Shown in pieces: positions 46,134 through 55,879 of a stretch of 64,000 bases of DNA. A program made the position numbers and the translations under genes. Source of the DNA: Heyndrickxia camelliae. Lineage in GTDB: Bacteria; Bacillota; Bacilli; Bacillales; Bacillaceae_C. The stretch is from the NCBI RefSeq assembly GCF_002844575.1, contig NZ_PIQO01000003.1:186001-250000 (forward strand), written 5' to 3'. The notes under the pieces were generated by a model. That model was not told the origin of the DNA. It searched no databases and saw nothing but the letters and a program-made list of their open reading frames with translations. Position 1 is the first letter of the stretch. Each line of letters starts with the position of its first letter.

Positions 46134-47401
46134 GCTTTATGTCCTCCCACAAGCGCTGAGCGTTTTAAAGATGTTCCAGCTTCAGTAAAAGATACAGCCC
46201 TCAATATCGATGCCGAACCGAATTTATCTCTAATTTTATCTACAACATATCCTAAATCGTGTAATTTTGCTTTATTAGGTTCAAATAAATTTAACTGCAA
46301 ATTACTATCATTAACAATATTGGAGAGAGTGATGGTTATTTGACGAACATTTTTGCCTGAATAAAATTTATCAAATAATTTTAAGCATACCTGATAAATC
46401 GTCATGGTTACATTGGTCGCCTCTTCCATTGTATAAGAGCGATGAAAGCCTCCTCCAAAATCAGAATCACTATATCCAATTCCTAAACTAATCGTCCTTC
46501 CCGATTTTTTTGAAGCACGTGCTCTGCGTGCTACTTCCTCACACATTTCTAATATGACTATTTTGATTTCATGCTCTTCTTTATAATCACGCAGTAATAT
46601 TTGACCTTTCCCAAAACTAATCTGCCCCTCTATGATAGGAGCTCCCAACTCGGATAAATCTACACCCCAAGCGTGATGGTACAGTTGGTTTCCCATAATA
46701 CCAAATTCTTTCTCTAATAATTTCAGGTCATATTTTGCCAAAGCACCTACAGAGAAAATTCCCATTCCATTTAGCCTTTTTTCCAACCTTCTTCCTATCC
46801 CCCACATTTCTCGTAATGGAGATACAGGCCATAATTTAGTTGGGACATCCTCATAGGTCCATTCCGCTATTCCATTCTTTGCTTTTTTAGATTCCAAATC
46901 CAATGCTAATTTTGCCATCAGCATATTGGGACCAATACCGATAGTGCAAGGCAGTCCGAAGTTTTCAAAAATCTCATTTTTAATCATATGTGCAATGGTT
47001 TTCGTGTCACCAAATATATGTTTCAAGCCATCTACTTTAATAAACGATTCGTCCACACTGTAGACATGTATATCCTCCATAGGTGCATACTTATTAAAAA
47101 TTTTTATTAATTCCGTGGAAATTTGCAAATAAGTCGACATTTGTGCTTCAACAACGTGAATCCTGTGGTCGTTAGGAATATTAAACAATCGAGAAGATGC
47201 TGATTTAATGCCAAATTCCTTTTTTAATTTCGGAGAAGCGGCGAGAACAATACTTCCCGGTTGCTCTTTGTTTCCAACCACAGCTAAATAGCATTCCATC
47301 GGGTCAAGTCCGCGCATAACAGCACTACAGCTTGCATAAAAACTCTTCATATCGATGCATAAAATCTTATGATGCGGGAGTTTGCTGTAATCAATGGTCA
47401 C
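46130..47401 (-). CDS. yqjW: SOS-induced Y-family DNA polymerase (UvrX/YqjW type)
   Basis: A 423-residue translesion polymerase. Catalytic acids lie in CIDMKSFYASC and HVYSVDESFIKVD; the fingers and little-finger regions follow (GIGPNMLMAKLALD, WGIGRRLEKRLNGMGI). Unlike dinB in the same window, it is of the UmuC/UvrX branch. Two LexA boxes lie upstream, so it should be induced by DNA damage with yolD. Confidence 0.93.
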   Translation of the reverse strand: MTIDYSKLPHHKILCIDMKSFYASCSAVMRGLDPMECYLAVVGNKEQPGSIVLAASPKLKKEFGIKSASSRLFNIPNDHRIHVVEAQMSTYLQISTELIKIFNKYAPMEDIHVYSVDESFIKVDGLKHIFGDTKTIAHMIKNEIFENFGLPCTIGIGPNMLMAKLALDLESKKAKNGIAEWTYEDVPTKLWPVSPLREMWGIGRRLEKRLNGMGIFSVGALAKYDLKLLEKEFGIMGNQLYHHAWGVDLSELGAPIIEGQISFGKGQILLRDYKEEHEIKIVILEMCEEVARRARASKKSGRTISLGIGYSDSDFGGGFHRSYTMEEATNVTMTIYQVCLKLFDKFYSGKNVRQITITLSNIVNDSNLQLNLFEPNKAKLHDLGYVVDKIRDKFGSASILRAVSFTEAGTSLKRSALVGGHKA

Positions 47402-47442
47402 TTTTCTTCACCTTCATTAGGTTTTATTTATATTTCCATAAA

Positions 47443-47456
47443 CGAACTTATGTTCT
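47443..47456. promoter_or_regulatory. LexA (DinR) box 1 upstream of yqjW
   Basis: CGAACTTATGTTCT matches the Bacillus SOS box CGAACRNRYGTTCG except for two positions. It lies about 40 bases before the polymerase start. Confidence 0.72.
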
Positions 47457-47477
47457 TATTATATTCTATATTTTATT

Positions 47478-47491
47478 CGAATATACGTTCG
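47478..47491. promoter_or_regulatory. LexA (DinR) box 2 upstream of yqjW
   Basis: CGAATATACGTTCG differs from CGAACRNRYGTTCG at one position. With box 1 it brackets a TATAAT on the minus strand (47459-47464 region). Confidence 0.8.
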
Positions 47492-47579
47492 ATTTCAATT
47501 TATATTTTTTGGAAAATGCATGTACCTAATAAATGTGAATAAAGCTGTATACCTTATTTATATCTATTTAACTCCATAA

Positions 47580-47620
47580 AAAAAAAAGTAAAACCCCTTA
47601 TGATGAAAAGGGGTTTACTT
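47580..47620 (-). terminator. Terminator of the feo operon
   Basis: AAGTAAACCCC pairs with GGGGTTTTACTT (one bulge), followed by a run of T on the minus strand. The stop codon of the last gene lies in the loop. Confidence 0.82.
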
Positions 47621-47774
47621 TTTTATCTTTAAGCACTGTATTGCATGCTGACTGACAATTATTTTTCAAAGAGCAATGGGCACAAACACCTTGTTTACTC
47701 TTCTTCACAAATTTATATAATGTAAAGGCTGCATATCCGAAAATTAAAGCCCCAATAATAATGCTTGCCAACAT
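47598..47774 (-). CDS. FeoB-associated Cys-rich membrane protein
   Basis: A 58-residue protein with one N-terminal helix (LASIIIGALIFGYAAFTLY) followed by basic residues and four cysteines (CAHC ... CQSAC). This pattern is the FeoB-associated Cys-rich family. It follows feoB by 13 bases and shares its operon. It may bind iron or help FeoB at the membrane. Short enough to be missed by gene callers. Confidence 0.85.
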   Translation of the reverse strand: MLASIIIGALIFGYAAFTLYKFVKKSKQGVCAHCSLKNNCQSACNTVLKDKKVNPFSS

Positions 47775-47787
47775 CGGTCACCACTCC

Positions 47788-49797
47788 CTATATTCCAAGA
47801 ATAAGCTTTCCACCATGATAAACGATTAGCGCTAGTACATATGCAATGACAAGTGCATAACCAATGCTAAACACCGTCCATTTCCATGAAGACGATTCAT
47901 TTCGAATCGCTGCCACTGTCGCTACACATGGTATATAAAGCAAAACAAAGACTAAGAAGCTATAAGCTGATAAAGGGGTGAAATAATGCGACAACAACCC
48001 TTGAAGAGCTGTTGAGTCCGGCGTATGGTAAATAATCCCCATCGTCGAAACAACCACTTCTTTTGCTAAAAATCCTGTAATTAAAGCAGCACCTGCCTGC
48101 CAAATTCCGAATCCAAGCGGAGCTAATAGTGGAGCAAACCAACCGCCAACGATTGCTAAAAAGCTATGGTCTAAATCCACTCCCATACCTCCTGGTCCAA
48201 AATACGATAAAAGCCAAATGGCAACAGACCCGCCAAAAATAAAGGTACCTGCCTTTCGAACAAAACCTTTTCCTTTATCCCAAGTGCTTCTCCATAATGT
48301 TAAAGCATGTGGAACGCGATATGGAGGAAGCTCGATGACAAACATAGAAGGCTCATTTTTCATTAGCACTTTTGAAAACAGCTTTGCCAGAACAAGCGCC
48401 ACCACAATACCCAATACATATAATGAAAAGACGACAATTGCTTGATGCTTATCAAAAAAAGCACCGACAAACAAAGCATAGATAGATAATCTTGCGGAAC
48501 AAGACATCAAAGGAGTTAAAAGAACCGTTAATAATCGCTCTTTCGGCTGTTCAATCGTTCTCGCAGCCATAACGCCGGGAACATTACAGCCAAAACCAAT
48601 TACCATTGGAATGAATGCTTTTCCGTTTAATCCTACCTTTTCTAACACACGGTCCATAACAAGTGCTGCTCTAGCCATATAACCGGAATCCTCAAGAAGT
48701 GATATAAACAGAAACAGCACAAAAATTTGCGGAACGAAAACAAGAACACCGCCAACTCCTGCCACTATTCCATCAGTAACAAGATCCTGAATAAACGAAC
48801 TAGCCCCAACAGCATTTAAGCCTGCATCAATCCAGTTACTTAATGGTCCCGAAATAAAGGAATCCAATAAATCAGATAAAGGTGTCCCTATCCAATCAAA
48901 GGTAACGGTAAACATAAGAAACATAAAGAATAAAAAGATTGGAATTCCTAACCAGCGATTCGTAACAATTTTATCGATTCGCTCCGTCCAATTTTTCTTC
49001 TGTTCTGACTGTGTATTGATACTATCTTGTATAACCTCGTCAATCCAAATTCGACGTTTTTCAAAGATAAGTCTTGAAGCAGATGAAAAGGAAGTCTTCT
49101 CCTTTACTTCTCTTTCTACAAAATCGATTATCTTTTGCACACTGTCTTTAGATACCCACTGCTCTATGTATATACGAGCATCAGGGTTCCCTTCCAGCAC
49201 TTGAAGAGCAAGCCAACGAGTGGGAAGATTCAACTCTTTTTCTTTTAATATTTCGGTGATTTTTGTAATCCCCAGTTCGATAGCATCACCGTATTGTATA
49301 TTTGGAATATTGCCTTTTACACCATTAATGGATGTAAGCTGCTGTGTAAGCTCATGACACCCTTTCCCGCTTCTTGCCGTAATCGGAACGACGGGAAGAC
49401 CTAGCTTTCTAGACAAGGTTGCAGCATTAATATGAATGCCTCTTCTTTCCGCAACATCAATCATATTTAAGCCGATTATAACTGGGCTCCCAAATTCAAG
49501 GAGCTGAACAGTGAGCTGTAAATTCCTTTCAAGCTGTGATGCATCCACTATATTAATGATATTTTCAAATGTTTCATTCAAGAAAAATTGAATAACAACA
49601 GATTCGTCTTTTGAAAATGGATAAAGGGAATAAACACCAGGCAAATCGATGAGATCGCCTTTTATTTCCTTTAATCTACCTATCTTTTTCTCAACCGTCA
49701 CACCGCTCCAGTTTCCAACATACTCATAGGAACCAGTTAAATGATTAAATAAGGATGTTTTTCCGGTGTTCGGATTTCCAACTAGAGCCGTAATCAT
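47788..49797 (-). CDS. feoB: Ferrous iron transporter FeoB
   Basis: A 669-residue Fe(II) transporter. The N-terminal G domain has GNPNTGKTSLFN, DLPGVYSL and NMID; after a GDI-like region, the C-terminal half holds about eight helices with the Gate motifs (IPMVIGFGCNVPGVMAAR, ELPPYRVPH). It imports ferrous iron under low oxygen or acid. The start overlaps feoA by four bases; two Fur boxes upstream of feoA suggest iron repression. Confidence 0.97.
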   Translation of the reverse strand: MITALVGNPNTGKTSLFNHLTGSYEYVGNWSGVTVEKKIGRLKEIKGDLIDLPGVYSLYPFSKDESVVIQFFLNETFENIINIVDASQLERNLQLTVQLLEFGSPVIIGLNMIDVAERRGIHINAATLSRKLGLPVVPITARSGKGCHELTQQLTSINGVKGNIPNIQYGDAIELGITKITEILKEKELNLPTRWLALQVLEGNPDARIYIEQWVSKDSVQKIIDFVEREVKEKTSFSSASRLIFEKRRIWIDEVIQDSINTQSEQKKNWTERIDKIVTNRWLGIPIFLFFMFLMFTVTFDWIGTPLSDLLDSFISGPLSNWIDAGLNAVGASSFIQDLVTDGIVAGVGGVLVFVPQIFVLFLFISLLEDSGYMARAALVMDRVLEKVGLNGKAFIPMVIGFGCNVPGVMAARTIEQPKERLLTVLLTPLMSCSARLSIYALFVGAFFDKHQAIVVFSLYVLGIVVALVLAKLFSKVLMKNEPSMFVIELPPYRVPHALTLWRSTWDKGKGFVRKAGTFIFGGSVAIWLLSYFGPGGMGVDLDHSFLAIVGGWFAPLLAPLGFGIWQAGAALITGFLAKEVVVSTMGIIYHTPDSTALQGLLSHYFTPLSAYSFLVFVLLYIPCVATVAAIRNESSSWKWTVFSIGYALVIAYVLALIVYHGGKLILGI

Positions 49798-50027
49798 GAT
49801 TCACATTCAACCTTAATCTTTTGTGCATCACACCGACGAATTCCTAACAACTGACCTTGGCATTCGACCATACAAGGTCCGCCAAACGGCATTACACATT
49901 TTAATTTAATTGGACAACCTTCAAAAACTCCTACATGGAGTAAACGGTGTTTTAATGCCTCATCCACTTGAGAAAGATCAGAAATACTTCCTGCTTTGCC
50001 TTCAAGTAATTCTAGTAAAGTCGACAT
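49794..50027 (-). CDS. feoA: Ferrous iron transport accessory protein FeoA
   Basis: A 77-residue SH3-like protein (HRLLHVGVFEGCPIKLKCVMPFGGPCMVECQGQLLGIRR). It is thought to interact with the FeoB G domain. First gene of the feoA-feoB-cys-rich operon. Confidence 0.93.
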   Translation of the reverse strand: MSTLLELLEGKAGSISDLSQVDEALKHRLLHVGVFEGCPIKLKCVMPFGGPCMVECQGQLLGIRRCDAQKIKVECES

Positions 50028-50056
50028 GATGATTTCTCCGTTCCATTCAAATAATT

Positions 50057-50075
50057 GAGAATGATAAATCTTCTC
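50057..50075. promoter_or_regulatory. Fur box, proximal, feo operon
   Basis: GAGAATGATAAATCTTCTC matches the 19-bp Fur consensus GATAATGATAATCATTATC at 14 positions. Lies about 30 bases upstream of feoA. Confidence 0.65.
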
Positions 50076-50130
50076 ATTTACTAAAGTTATTTTATCACGA
50101 AGTTGGGCGATAAGGAACTATGAATTTAAT

Positions 50131-50150
50131 GAAAATGATAATTTTTATCA
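50131..50150. promoter_or_regulatory. Fur box, distal, feo operon
   Basis: TGATAATTTTTATCA matches the 7-1-7 Fur core TGATAATNATTATCA in 14 of 15 positions. It lies about 105 bases upstream of feoA and just after the SDR terminator. Confidence 0.78.
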
Positions 50151-50171
50151 ATTGTTTAGACATCCATATAT

Positions 50172-50200
50172 AAATAAAAAGAACCGAAAGCATTCGGTTC
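50172..50200 (-). terminator. Terminator after the SDR gene
   Basis: GAACCGAA/TTCGGTTC with a four-base loop, then TTTTTATTTAT on the minus strand. Confidence 0.88.
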
Positions 50201-50216
50201 AAACAGACATCTATAC

Positions 50217-51014
50217 TTATTTTTGATAAAATGCTTTTCCCCCAACCTTTTCCACCAGACGGGGGAACAATGTATAGAGAACACTCCCAGCGTTCATCCA
50301 ACGCGGCAAATTAATTTCTCTCCTTTTGGTAAAAATACTTTGCACAATAATATTTGCAAGTTTTTCTGGATTCAACATATACCGCTCAATATTTTTTATG
50401 TATGTACCCGATTTATCGGCTATATCAAAAAATTGCGTTGCAATTGGCCCCGGATTGACCGTTGTAACAAATACATTATACGGTGCTAATTCCATGCGCA
50501 AACTGTTAGAAAATCCAATAACAGCATGCTTTGTCGCAGCATACGCACTGGATTTTGGTGTTGCAAGTTTTCCAGCTTGTGAGGCAATATTGATAATGTG
50601 GCCGGATTTTCTGTTTCTCATAAAAATAAGTACTTCTTTTGTACATGCTATTAATCCAATTACGTTTACGTTAAACATTCCTTGGACATCCTCAATCGAT
50701 GCCTCATGGGCTTCCTCGAAAATTCCAAATCCAGCATTGTTAATAAGCACATCAATGGAACCAATCTCAGCATTAATTTTTTTAAAAACGCTTGGTATAT
50801 CCTCCACTCTGGAGACATCAAGTCTATCGACCATACATTTTACTGAGTAAGTTTTTTCAATTGATTCCTTTATTTTTTCCAGCTTTTCAAGTTTTCGCGC
50901 AAGTAATACAACATTGGCTCCGCTTTTTGCAGCAGCGTATGCGATCTGCTCGCCAAGTCCTCCGGACGCCCCCGTAATTACAATTGTTTTTCCTTTTAAT
51001 CTTCCATTAACCAT
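50217..51014 (-). CDS. yqjQ: Short-chain dehydrogenase/reductase YqjQ
   Basis: A classical SDR of 265 residues: cofactor loop [14 protein letters not shown], catalytic Ser in INIASQAG and YxxxK in SAYAATKHA. Substrate unknown. The internal ATG is preferred because GGAGGT lies four to nine bases upstream; the longer frame starts inside that binding site. Downstream of a 52-bp tandem array. Confidence 0.9.
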   Translation of the reverse strand: MVNGRLKGKTIVITGASGGLGEQIAYAAAKSGANVVLLARKLEKLEKIKESIEKTYSVKCMVDRLDVSRVEDIPSVFKKINAEIGSIDVLINNAGFGIFEEAHEASIEDVQGMFNVNVIGLIACTKEVLIFMRNRKSGHIINIASQAGKLATPKSSAYAATKHAVIGFSNSLRMELAPYNVFVTTVNPGPIATQFFDIADKSGTYIKNIERYMLNPEKLANIIVQSIFTKRREINLPRWMNAGSVLYTLFPRLVEKVGGKAFYQK

Positions 51015-51065
51015 AGGTACCTCCATTTATAATAGACGGAATCCTAAAAGATATGTAACTCCGAA

Positions 51066-51472
51066 TTTTTGGCCACATTGGTCTTTTGAAGTGTTCTAAA
51101 AGACATTTTCCCTCACTTTTTTCCGTCACGTTGGTCTTTTGAGTCGTTCTAAAGGACATTTCCCTCGCTTTTTTCCGTCACGTTGGTCTTTTGAGTCGTT
51201 CTAAAGGACATTTCCCTCACTTTTTTCATTCACGTTGGTCTTTTGAGTCGTTCTAAAGGACATTTCCTTCGCTTTTTTCCGTCACGTTGGTCTTTTGCAG
51301 TGGTTCTAAAGGACATTTCCCTTGCTTTTTTCCGTCACGTTGGTCTTTTGAGTCGTTCTAAAGGACATTTCCCTCGCTTTTTTCCATCATATTGTCCTTT
51401 TGAGACGCTCTAAAAGACATTTCCCTCGCTTTTTTCCATCACGTTGGTCTTTTGAAACGCTCTAAAAGACGA
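51066..51472. repeat. Tandem array of eight 52-53-bp units
   Basis: The block GGTCTTTTGA starts at 51080, 51133, 51185, 51237, 51289, 51342, 51394 (variant GTCCTTTTGA) and 51446. Each unit continues with a TTCTAAA-GACATTT core, CCCTCGC or a variant, and TTTTTTCC before the next CACGTTGG. GTCTTTT can pair with AAAAGAC or AAAGGAC in each unit, giving a short hairpin. On the minus strand most units contain GAGGGAAATG, an imitation of a binding site and start codon followed by about 20 open codons. Units are contiguous with no spacers, so this is not CRISPR. It fills most of the gap between the SDR and MBL genes. Confidence 0.95.
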
Positions 51473-51575
51473 TTCATTTAAAATCTCTATTAAAAGTAAA
51501 CCTCGCAAATAATATTACTGGCGCTCACAACAGGTTTATTTATCTAAAAATTATGTTGGACTACGGTAGTGTTAA

Positions 51576-52541
51576 TCAGCTAACAGAAAAATAAGCTACT
51601 CCTTTCGCGTCCATTCTTTTTTGAATTTCCCCCATAGATAATAAGAAGTCTAGCTGAGCGGTGGTTTCAGATAATGTCAGTCCAAGTTCCTTTTCATAAA
51701 CAGCCGGAAATAGTCTTTTACATATTTCGTAAGTTGATAAAGGTCTATCTTTTAACATCTCTTTAACTTGCATTGCTCGATCATGTTGTCTTTGTAATCG
51801 GCGTTCAATCAATGGATGCACTTTTATTACATCCGCTCCGTGCCCTGTATAAGTTATTGAAATATTGTATTTCAATAATTTTTTTAGAGATGCGTTATAT
51901 TGTAATTGCGGCATTGGGCGTTCCGCACCGGAAACTAGTGGTGGTTCCAATAAAGGATTGGAAGATATGGTTGCCAGCACATGATCACCGGCTATTAAAG
52001 TGCCATCTTTTTCACGATAAAAGGATAAGTGACTTTGAGCATGACCTGGTGTTTCGATTACAGACCAATTATCCAAACCAGGGATAGAATCATTCTCCTG
52101 TATCGTATTCGTAATTGGGCGATATGCACCATATTTTAAAGGTGCCTTCCATTTCTTTAATAATAGTGGAAAATCACCATCAAGACCGAATTCCTGAAAC
52201 AGTTGATGATAAAACCGATCATGATTGGCAAAGAATTCCTCCTCTTTCTTTAACCATGGCACACAATATGAATGACCATATAGATTTAAATCATCAGGCA
52301 GCCACTCTAAGAAGCCGACATGATCTGGGTGATGATGTGTTAAAACAACTTGCTCAATATCCTCAGGCGTATAGCCTAATTGAGAAAGCTGAAAGGTAAA
52401 GAGCTCCCAAGCTTCCTTTGTTTTCACCCCTGCATCCACCAAGGTTAAAACATCCCCTTTTATAAGATAAACATTAACATCTCCTACCGCAAATGGTGTA
52501 GGTACAGTTATTTTCGCAATATCCCCATTCCACGAAACCAT
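51576..52541 (-). CDS. yqjP: Metallo-beta-lactamase fold hydrolase YqjP
   Basis: A 321-residue protein. The metal site is THHHPDHVG (HxHxDH), with further His in ETPGHAQSHLS and IAGDHVL. A C-terminal winged-helix-like domain (about 250-321) is present, as in LACTB2-type MBL proteins. Substrate unknown. Stop is followed by the tandem array region. Confidence 0.9.
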   Translation of the reverse strand: MVSWNGDIAKITVPTPFAVGDVNVYLIKGDVLTLVDAGVKTKEAWELFTFQLSQLGYTPEDIEQVVLTHHHPDHVGFLEWLPDDLNLYGHSYCVPWLKKEEEFFANHDRFYHQLFQEFGLDGDFPLLLKKWKAPLKYGAYRPITNTIQENDSIPGLDNWSVIETPGHAQSHLSFYREKDGTLIAGDHVLATISSNPLLEPPLVSGAERPMPQLQYNASLKKLLKYNISITYTGHGADVIKVHPLIERRLQRQHDRAMQVKEMLKDRPLSTYEICKRLFPAVYEKELGLTLSETTAQLDFLLSMGEIQKRMDAKGVAYFSVS

Positions 52542-52673
52542 TCTCTAACCTCCAATTTAAATGTATATACAGACTAACTAACTTTTCAAGAAAATGATAA
52601 TTTCATTGTAGTATTTAAATAGGAGAATGTCATTATATTAGTATAGAATAAACAGAAAATTTTCAAAAAACTG

Positions 52674-52703
52674 TTGACAGACGGGCTGCTTCTTTAGCAT
52701 AAT
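52674..52703 (+). promoter_or_regulatory. Sigma-A promoter of the proI T-box leader
   Basis: TTGACA, 18 bases, CATAAT. A second possible -10, TATAAT, lies seven bases later at a poor distance. Confidence 0.65.
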
Positions 52704-52731
52704 CTATAATAATTTAATCTTTAAAACGAGC

Positions 52732-52947
52732 AATGACCAAGGCTATTAGATGAAAAATGATGAAAGAGAGTGAGGTTCATTGGCTGAGAGACTTCACCAT
52801 CCACTTTTTCACTCGAACCTACCTTGCGAGCTGATTGGAAAACCAATACGTATTTCGGCGTTAACGACTCAGAGATGAATGCTTGGTGCATTCAAATTAA
52901 GGTGGTACCGCGAAATAAACCCTTCGTCCTTTGGATGGAGGGTTTTT
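52732..52947 (+). promoter_or_regulatory. Proline T-box riboswitch upstream of proI
   Basis: The T-box sequence AAGGTGGTACCGCG (52899-52912) is followed by an intrinsic terminator (AACCCTTCGTCC/GGATGGAGGGTT, then TTTTT). In stem I, the loop GAACCTACC shows CCT at 52818-52820 as specifier, a proline codon followed by A. Uncharged proline tRNA should stabilise the antiterminator and turn on proI. This agrees with proI being the gene read-through reaches. Confidence 0.93.
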
Positions 52948-52979
52948 GGTCTTTATAAAATCTTCAGGAGGAATGAGTG

Positions 52980-53795
52980 ATGAAAATATCTTTCATAGGT
53001 GCTGGATCCATGGCTGAAGCAATGATTAGCGGGTTAGTGAACAAAAATGTTGTAAAGGGAGAACAAATTCACGTCACGAATCGCTCCGAAAACACAAGGC
53101 TTCACTTTTTACGTCAAAAATATGGAGTGCAAACAACCTATAATCTCCAGGAACTATTCCATCAATCTAAAATCGTTATTTTAGCAGTAAAGCCAAAGGA
53201 TGCTGATGAAGCATTGTTAAAGGTTAGTCCCTATATCCAACGAGATACCCTTATTATTTCTGTTATTGCTGGAGTATCAATATCAACAATCGAGAACATA
53301 TTAAACATACATGTGCCAATTATTAGAGCAATGCCAAACACTTCAGCAGCAATCGGACAATCGGCTACCGCTATTGCAAAAAATGCCTTTGTTCAAGACT
53401 GCCATTTAGAATTGGCAGAAGCCCTACTATCCGCTATCGGTATGACAATGATAGTAGAAGAGGAAAAGCTTGATGCAGTTACTGGCTTATCTGGAAGCGG
53501 ACCAGCTTATATCTATTACATTGTGGAAGCAATGGAGAACAGTGCGCAGGAAATAGGATTAGAATCAGAATTAGCAAAAAAGTTGATTGTTCAAACTCTT
53601 TTAGGAGCCGCCGGTATGCTTAACCATTCTAATGAGAAGGCTGAAAATCTAAGAATAGCGGTAACCAGTCCTGGAGGAACAACGGAGGCAGGCATTCGCG
53701 TACTAGACCGCCACAATGTAAAGGATGCTCTTATCAACTGCATTAAAGAAGCAACACTGCAATCAAAGCGTCTTTCCACACAATATCACCGGTAA
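52980..53795 (+). CDS. proI: Pyrroline-5-carboxylate reductase ProI
   Basis: A 271-residue NAD(P)H enzyme making proline. Rossmann motif FIGAGSMAEAMISG; C-terminal P5C-reductase block GLSGSGPAYIYYIVEAM and TSPGGTTEAGIRVL. Anabolic control by the proline T-box fits ProI rather than ProG/ProH. The ATG was chosen, with AGGAGG seven bases upstream, over a GTG just before it. Confidence 0.95.
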   Translation: MKISFIGAGSMAEAMISGLVNKNVVKGEQIHVTNRSENTRLHFLRQKYGVQTTYNLQELFHQSKIVILAVKPKDADEALLKVSPYIQRDTLIISVIAGVSISTIENILNIHVPIIRAMPNTSAAIGQSATAIAKNAFVQDCHLELAEALLSAIGMTMIVEEEKLDAVTGLSGSGPAYIYYIVEAMENSAQEIGLESELAKKLIVQTLLGAAGMLNHSNEKAENLRIAVTSPGGTTEAGIRVLDRHNVKDALINCIKEATLQSKRLSTQYHR

Positions 53796-53874
53796 TAATT
53801 TGTAAGCAAGTTTCTGTAATACAGGAGACGTGGTTGATATAATAATCATAATTCAGAAAAGGAGGTTAATTTGA

Positions 53875-54894
53875 TTGACAGTTAAATTATTTGAACCCTA
53901 TAAGCTTAAAAATGTGACACTAAAGAACCGAATCGTGATGGCTCCGATGTGTATGTATTCTTGCTATAAAGAAGATGGAAAAGTTACAGATTGGCATTAT
54001 ACACATTATACTAGCCGAGCAGTGGGGCAAGTTGGCTTAATTATTTTGGAAGCAACAGCTGTAACGGCTCAAGGAAGGATTTCGCCTCAGGATTTAGGAA
54101 TTTGGAGCGATGATCATATTGAAGGTCTTTCAAAATTAGTTGGAATGATGAAAGAGCATGGTGCTGTTACAGGGATACAAATCGCCCATGCAGGAAGAAA
54201 AGCAGAACTTGATCAAGAAATCATCGCACCTTCCGCTATTGCTTTTAATGAAAAAATGAAAACGCCGAAAGAAATGAGCCTAGAGGAAATCAAAGATACG
54301 ATTGAAGCCTTTAAACAAGCTGCTGTGCGTGCGAAAAAGGCTGGCTTTGATGTGATCGAGCTTCATGGCGCTCATGGTTATTTAATCAACGAGTTTCTTT
54401 CCCCTCTTTCCAATCATCGTAAAGATGAGTATGGTGGTTCTGCGGAAAATCGTTATCGGTTCTTAAAAGAAGTGATTGATGCTGTAAAAACTGTTTGGGA
54501 TGGTCCTTTATTAGTTCGCGTATCTGCAAATGACTATCATCCAGAAGGACTTGATATTGATGATTATGTACAATTTTGCAGTTGGATGAAGGAACAGAAT
54601 GTTGATTTAATTGATGTAAGTTCAGGTGCTCTCGTACCTGCGAAAATCAATGTATATCCTGGCTATCAAGTAAAATATGCGGAAGCTATCAAAAATGGCT
54701 CCAATATTGACACAGGAGCAGTCGGACTTATCACATCACCAAAGCACGCGGAAGAAATTTTACAAAATGAGCGCGCTGATTTAATCATTCTTGCACGAGA
54801 GTTGTTAAGAGATCCATATTGGCCACGAACAGCGGCGAAAGAACTTGGTGCGGAAATCAAAGCACCCGTACAATATGAGCGCGGATGGTATTAA
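53875..54894 (+). CDS. namA: NADPH dehydrogenase NamA (old yellow enzyme)
   Basis: A 339-residue FMN ene-reductase. Cys26 and Tyr28 of the YqjM class are in [10 protein letters not shown]; the His pair is in [22 protein letters not shown] phosphate site TGAVGLI. It reduces electrophilic alkenes and nitro compounds. Start TTG after AGGAGG. Confidence 0.95.
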   Translation: MTVKLFEPYKLKNVTLKNRIVMAPMCMYSCYKEDGKVTDWHYTHYTSRAVGQVGLIILEATAVTAQGRISPQDLGIWSDDHIEGLSKLVGMMKEHGAVTGIQIAHAGRKAELDQEIIAPSAIAFNEKMKTPKEMSLEEIKDTIEAFKQAAVRAKKAGFDVIELHGAHGYLINEFLSPLSNHRKDEYGGSAENRYRFLKEVIDAVKTVWDGPLLVRVSANDYHPEGLDIDDYVQFCSWMKEQNVDLIDVSSGALVPAKINVYPGYQVKYAEAIKNGSNIDTGAVGLITSPKHAEEILQNERADLIILARELLRDPYWPRTAAKELGAEIKAPVQYERGWY

Positions 54895-54901
54895 TTTTAC
54901 C

Positions 54902-54940
54902 AAAAAGGACCTTTGCAGAAACAAAGGTCCTTTGCTTTAA
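54902..54940. terminator. Bidirectional terminator between namA and rnz
   Basis: AAAGGACCTTTG/CAAAGGTCCTTT with loop CAGAAA; T-rich on the + strand and A/T-rich on the other. Confidence 0.88.
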
Positions 54941-54952
54941 TATTACCATTCT

Positions 54953-55879
54953 CTACTTAGATGTAGGAATTGGGATTTCAAAAAAATCATGGGCGATATA
55001 AGTATTTTTAAAAATACTTTTTGCTTCTTCTACTAAATGTTTAGAATCTTCCAGCCCATATCGAGAGCTTATATGTGTTAAACATAACATCTTTGCATTT
55101 GCTTGTAATGCAGTCTTGGCAGCTTGTGTTGTAGTAGAATGAAAATATTCGTAAGCCATCTCCTCATTATCGGCGGAAAAGGTAGATTCATGGACAAGAA
55201 CGTCTGCATTTGCAGCTAATTTCAATGCATTTGCGCAAGTTCGAGTATCACCTAATATTGTTATGATTCTTCCTTTGATGGTTGGACCAAGATAGTCTTT
55301 CCCATGAATAATTTTTTGGTTGTCTAGTTCCACTGATTCGCCGTTTTTTAATTTTGCATAAATCGGTCCGGGAGGTATCCCATCATCACGAAGTTTCTTA
55401 GCATTTAAAGTGCCTGGTTTGTCCTTTTCTATTATACGATATCCAAATGATTCCACTGCGTGGTCCAATTTTGCAGCCTCTACAAGAAATTGATCATCTT
55501 CGAAAATAATACCATCCTCTATCTCGACAATTTTCAGAGGATATTGAAGATGTGTATCACTAATTTGCAAGGAAACAGTTATGAATTGACGCAGGCCTTT
55601 AGGGCCAAATACTGTTAATTCTGAGTCTCCGCTTTGAAAAGAACGGCTCCCTAATAAACCAGGAAGACCAAAAATATGATCTCCATGCAAGTGGGTAATA
55701 AAAATTTTTTCAATTCTTCTCGGTTTTAAGCTTGTATGTAAAATTTGATGCTGAGTGGCTTCACCACAATCAAAAAGCCACACAGCTTTTCGTTCTTCCA
55801 GAAGTTTCAACGCAATGGAAGTAACATTTCTAAGTTTGGCAGGTATTCCTGCACCTGTTCCTAAAAACAATAATTCCAA
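54953..55879 (-). CDS. rnz: Ribonuclease Z
   Basis: A 308-residue tRNase Z. Metal motif [20 protein letters not shown], further His in [17 protein letters not shown], and [10 protein letters not shown]. It removes 3' trailers from tRNA precursors lacking encoded CCA. Short form typical of bacteria. Confidence 0.96.
   Translation of the reverse strand: MELLFLGTGAGIPAKLRNVTSIALKLLEERKAVWLFDCGEATQHQILHTSLKPRRIEKIFITHLHGDHIFGLPGLLGSRSFQSGDSELTVFGPKGLRQFITVSLQISDTHLQYPLKIVEIEDGIIFEDDQFLVEAAKLDHAVESFGYRIIEKDKPGTLNAKKLRDDGIPPGPIYAKLKNGESVELDNQKIIHGKDYLGPTIKGRIITILGDTRTCANALKLAANADVLVHESTFSADNEEMAYEYFHSTTTQAAKTALQANAKMLCLTHISSRYGLEDSKHLVEEAKSIFKNTYIAHDFFEIPIPTSK

Larger units (their letters stand above)
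52542..52979 (+). other. proI leader region
   Basis: About 440 bases: a left AT-rich part shared with the yqjP leader, then promoter, T-box aptamer and terminator described separately. No gene. Confidence 0.7.

Noticed and set aside
50326-50850. 174-codon open frame opposite the SDR gene
   Set aside because: Antisense shadow of yqjQ without homology or start signals.
51066-51472. CRISPR-like regularly spaced repeat
   Set aside because: The units run head to tail with no unique spacers, and no cas gene is in the window.
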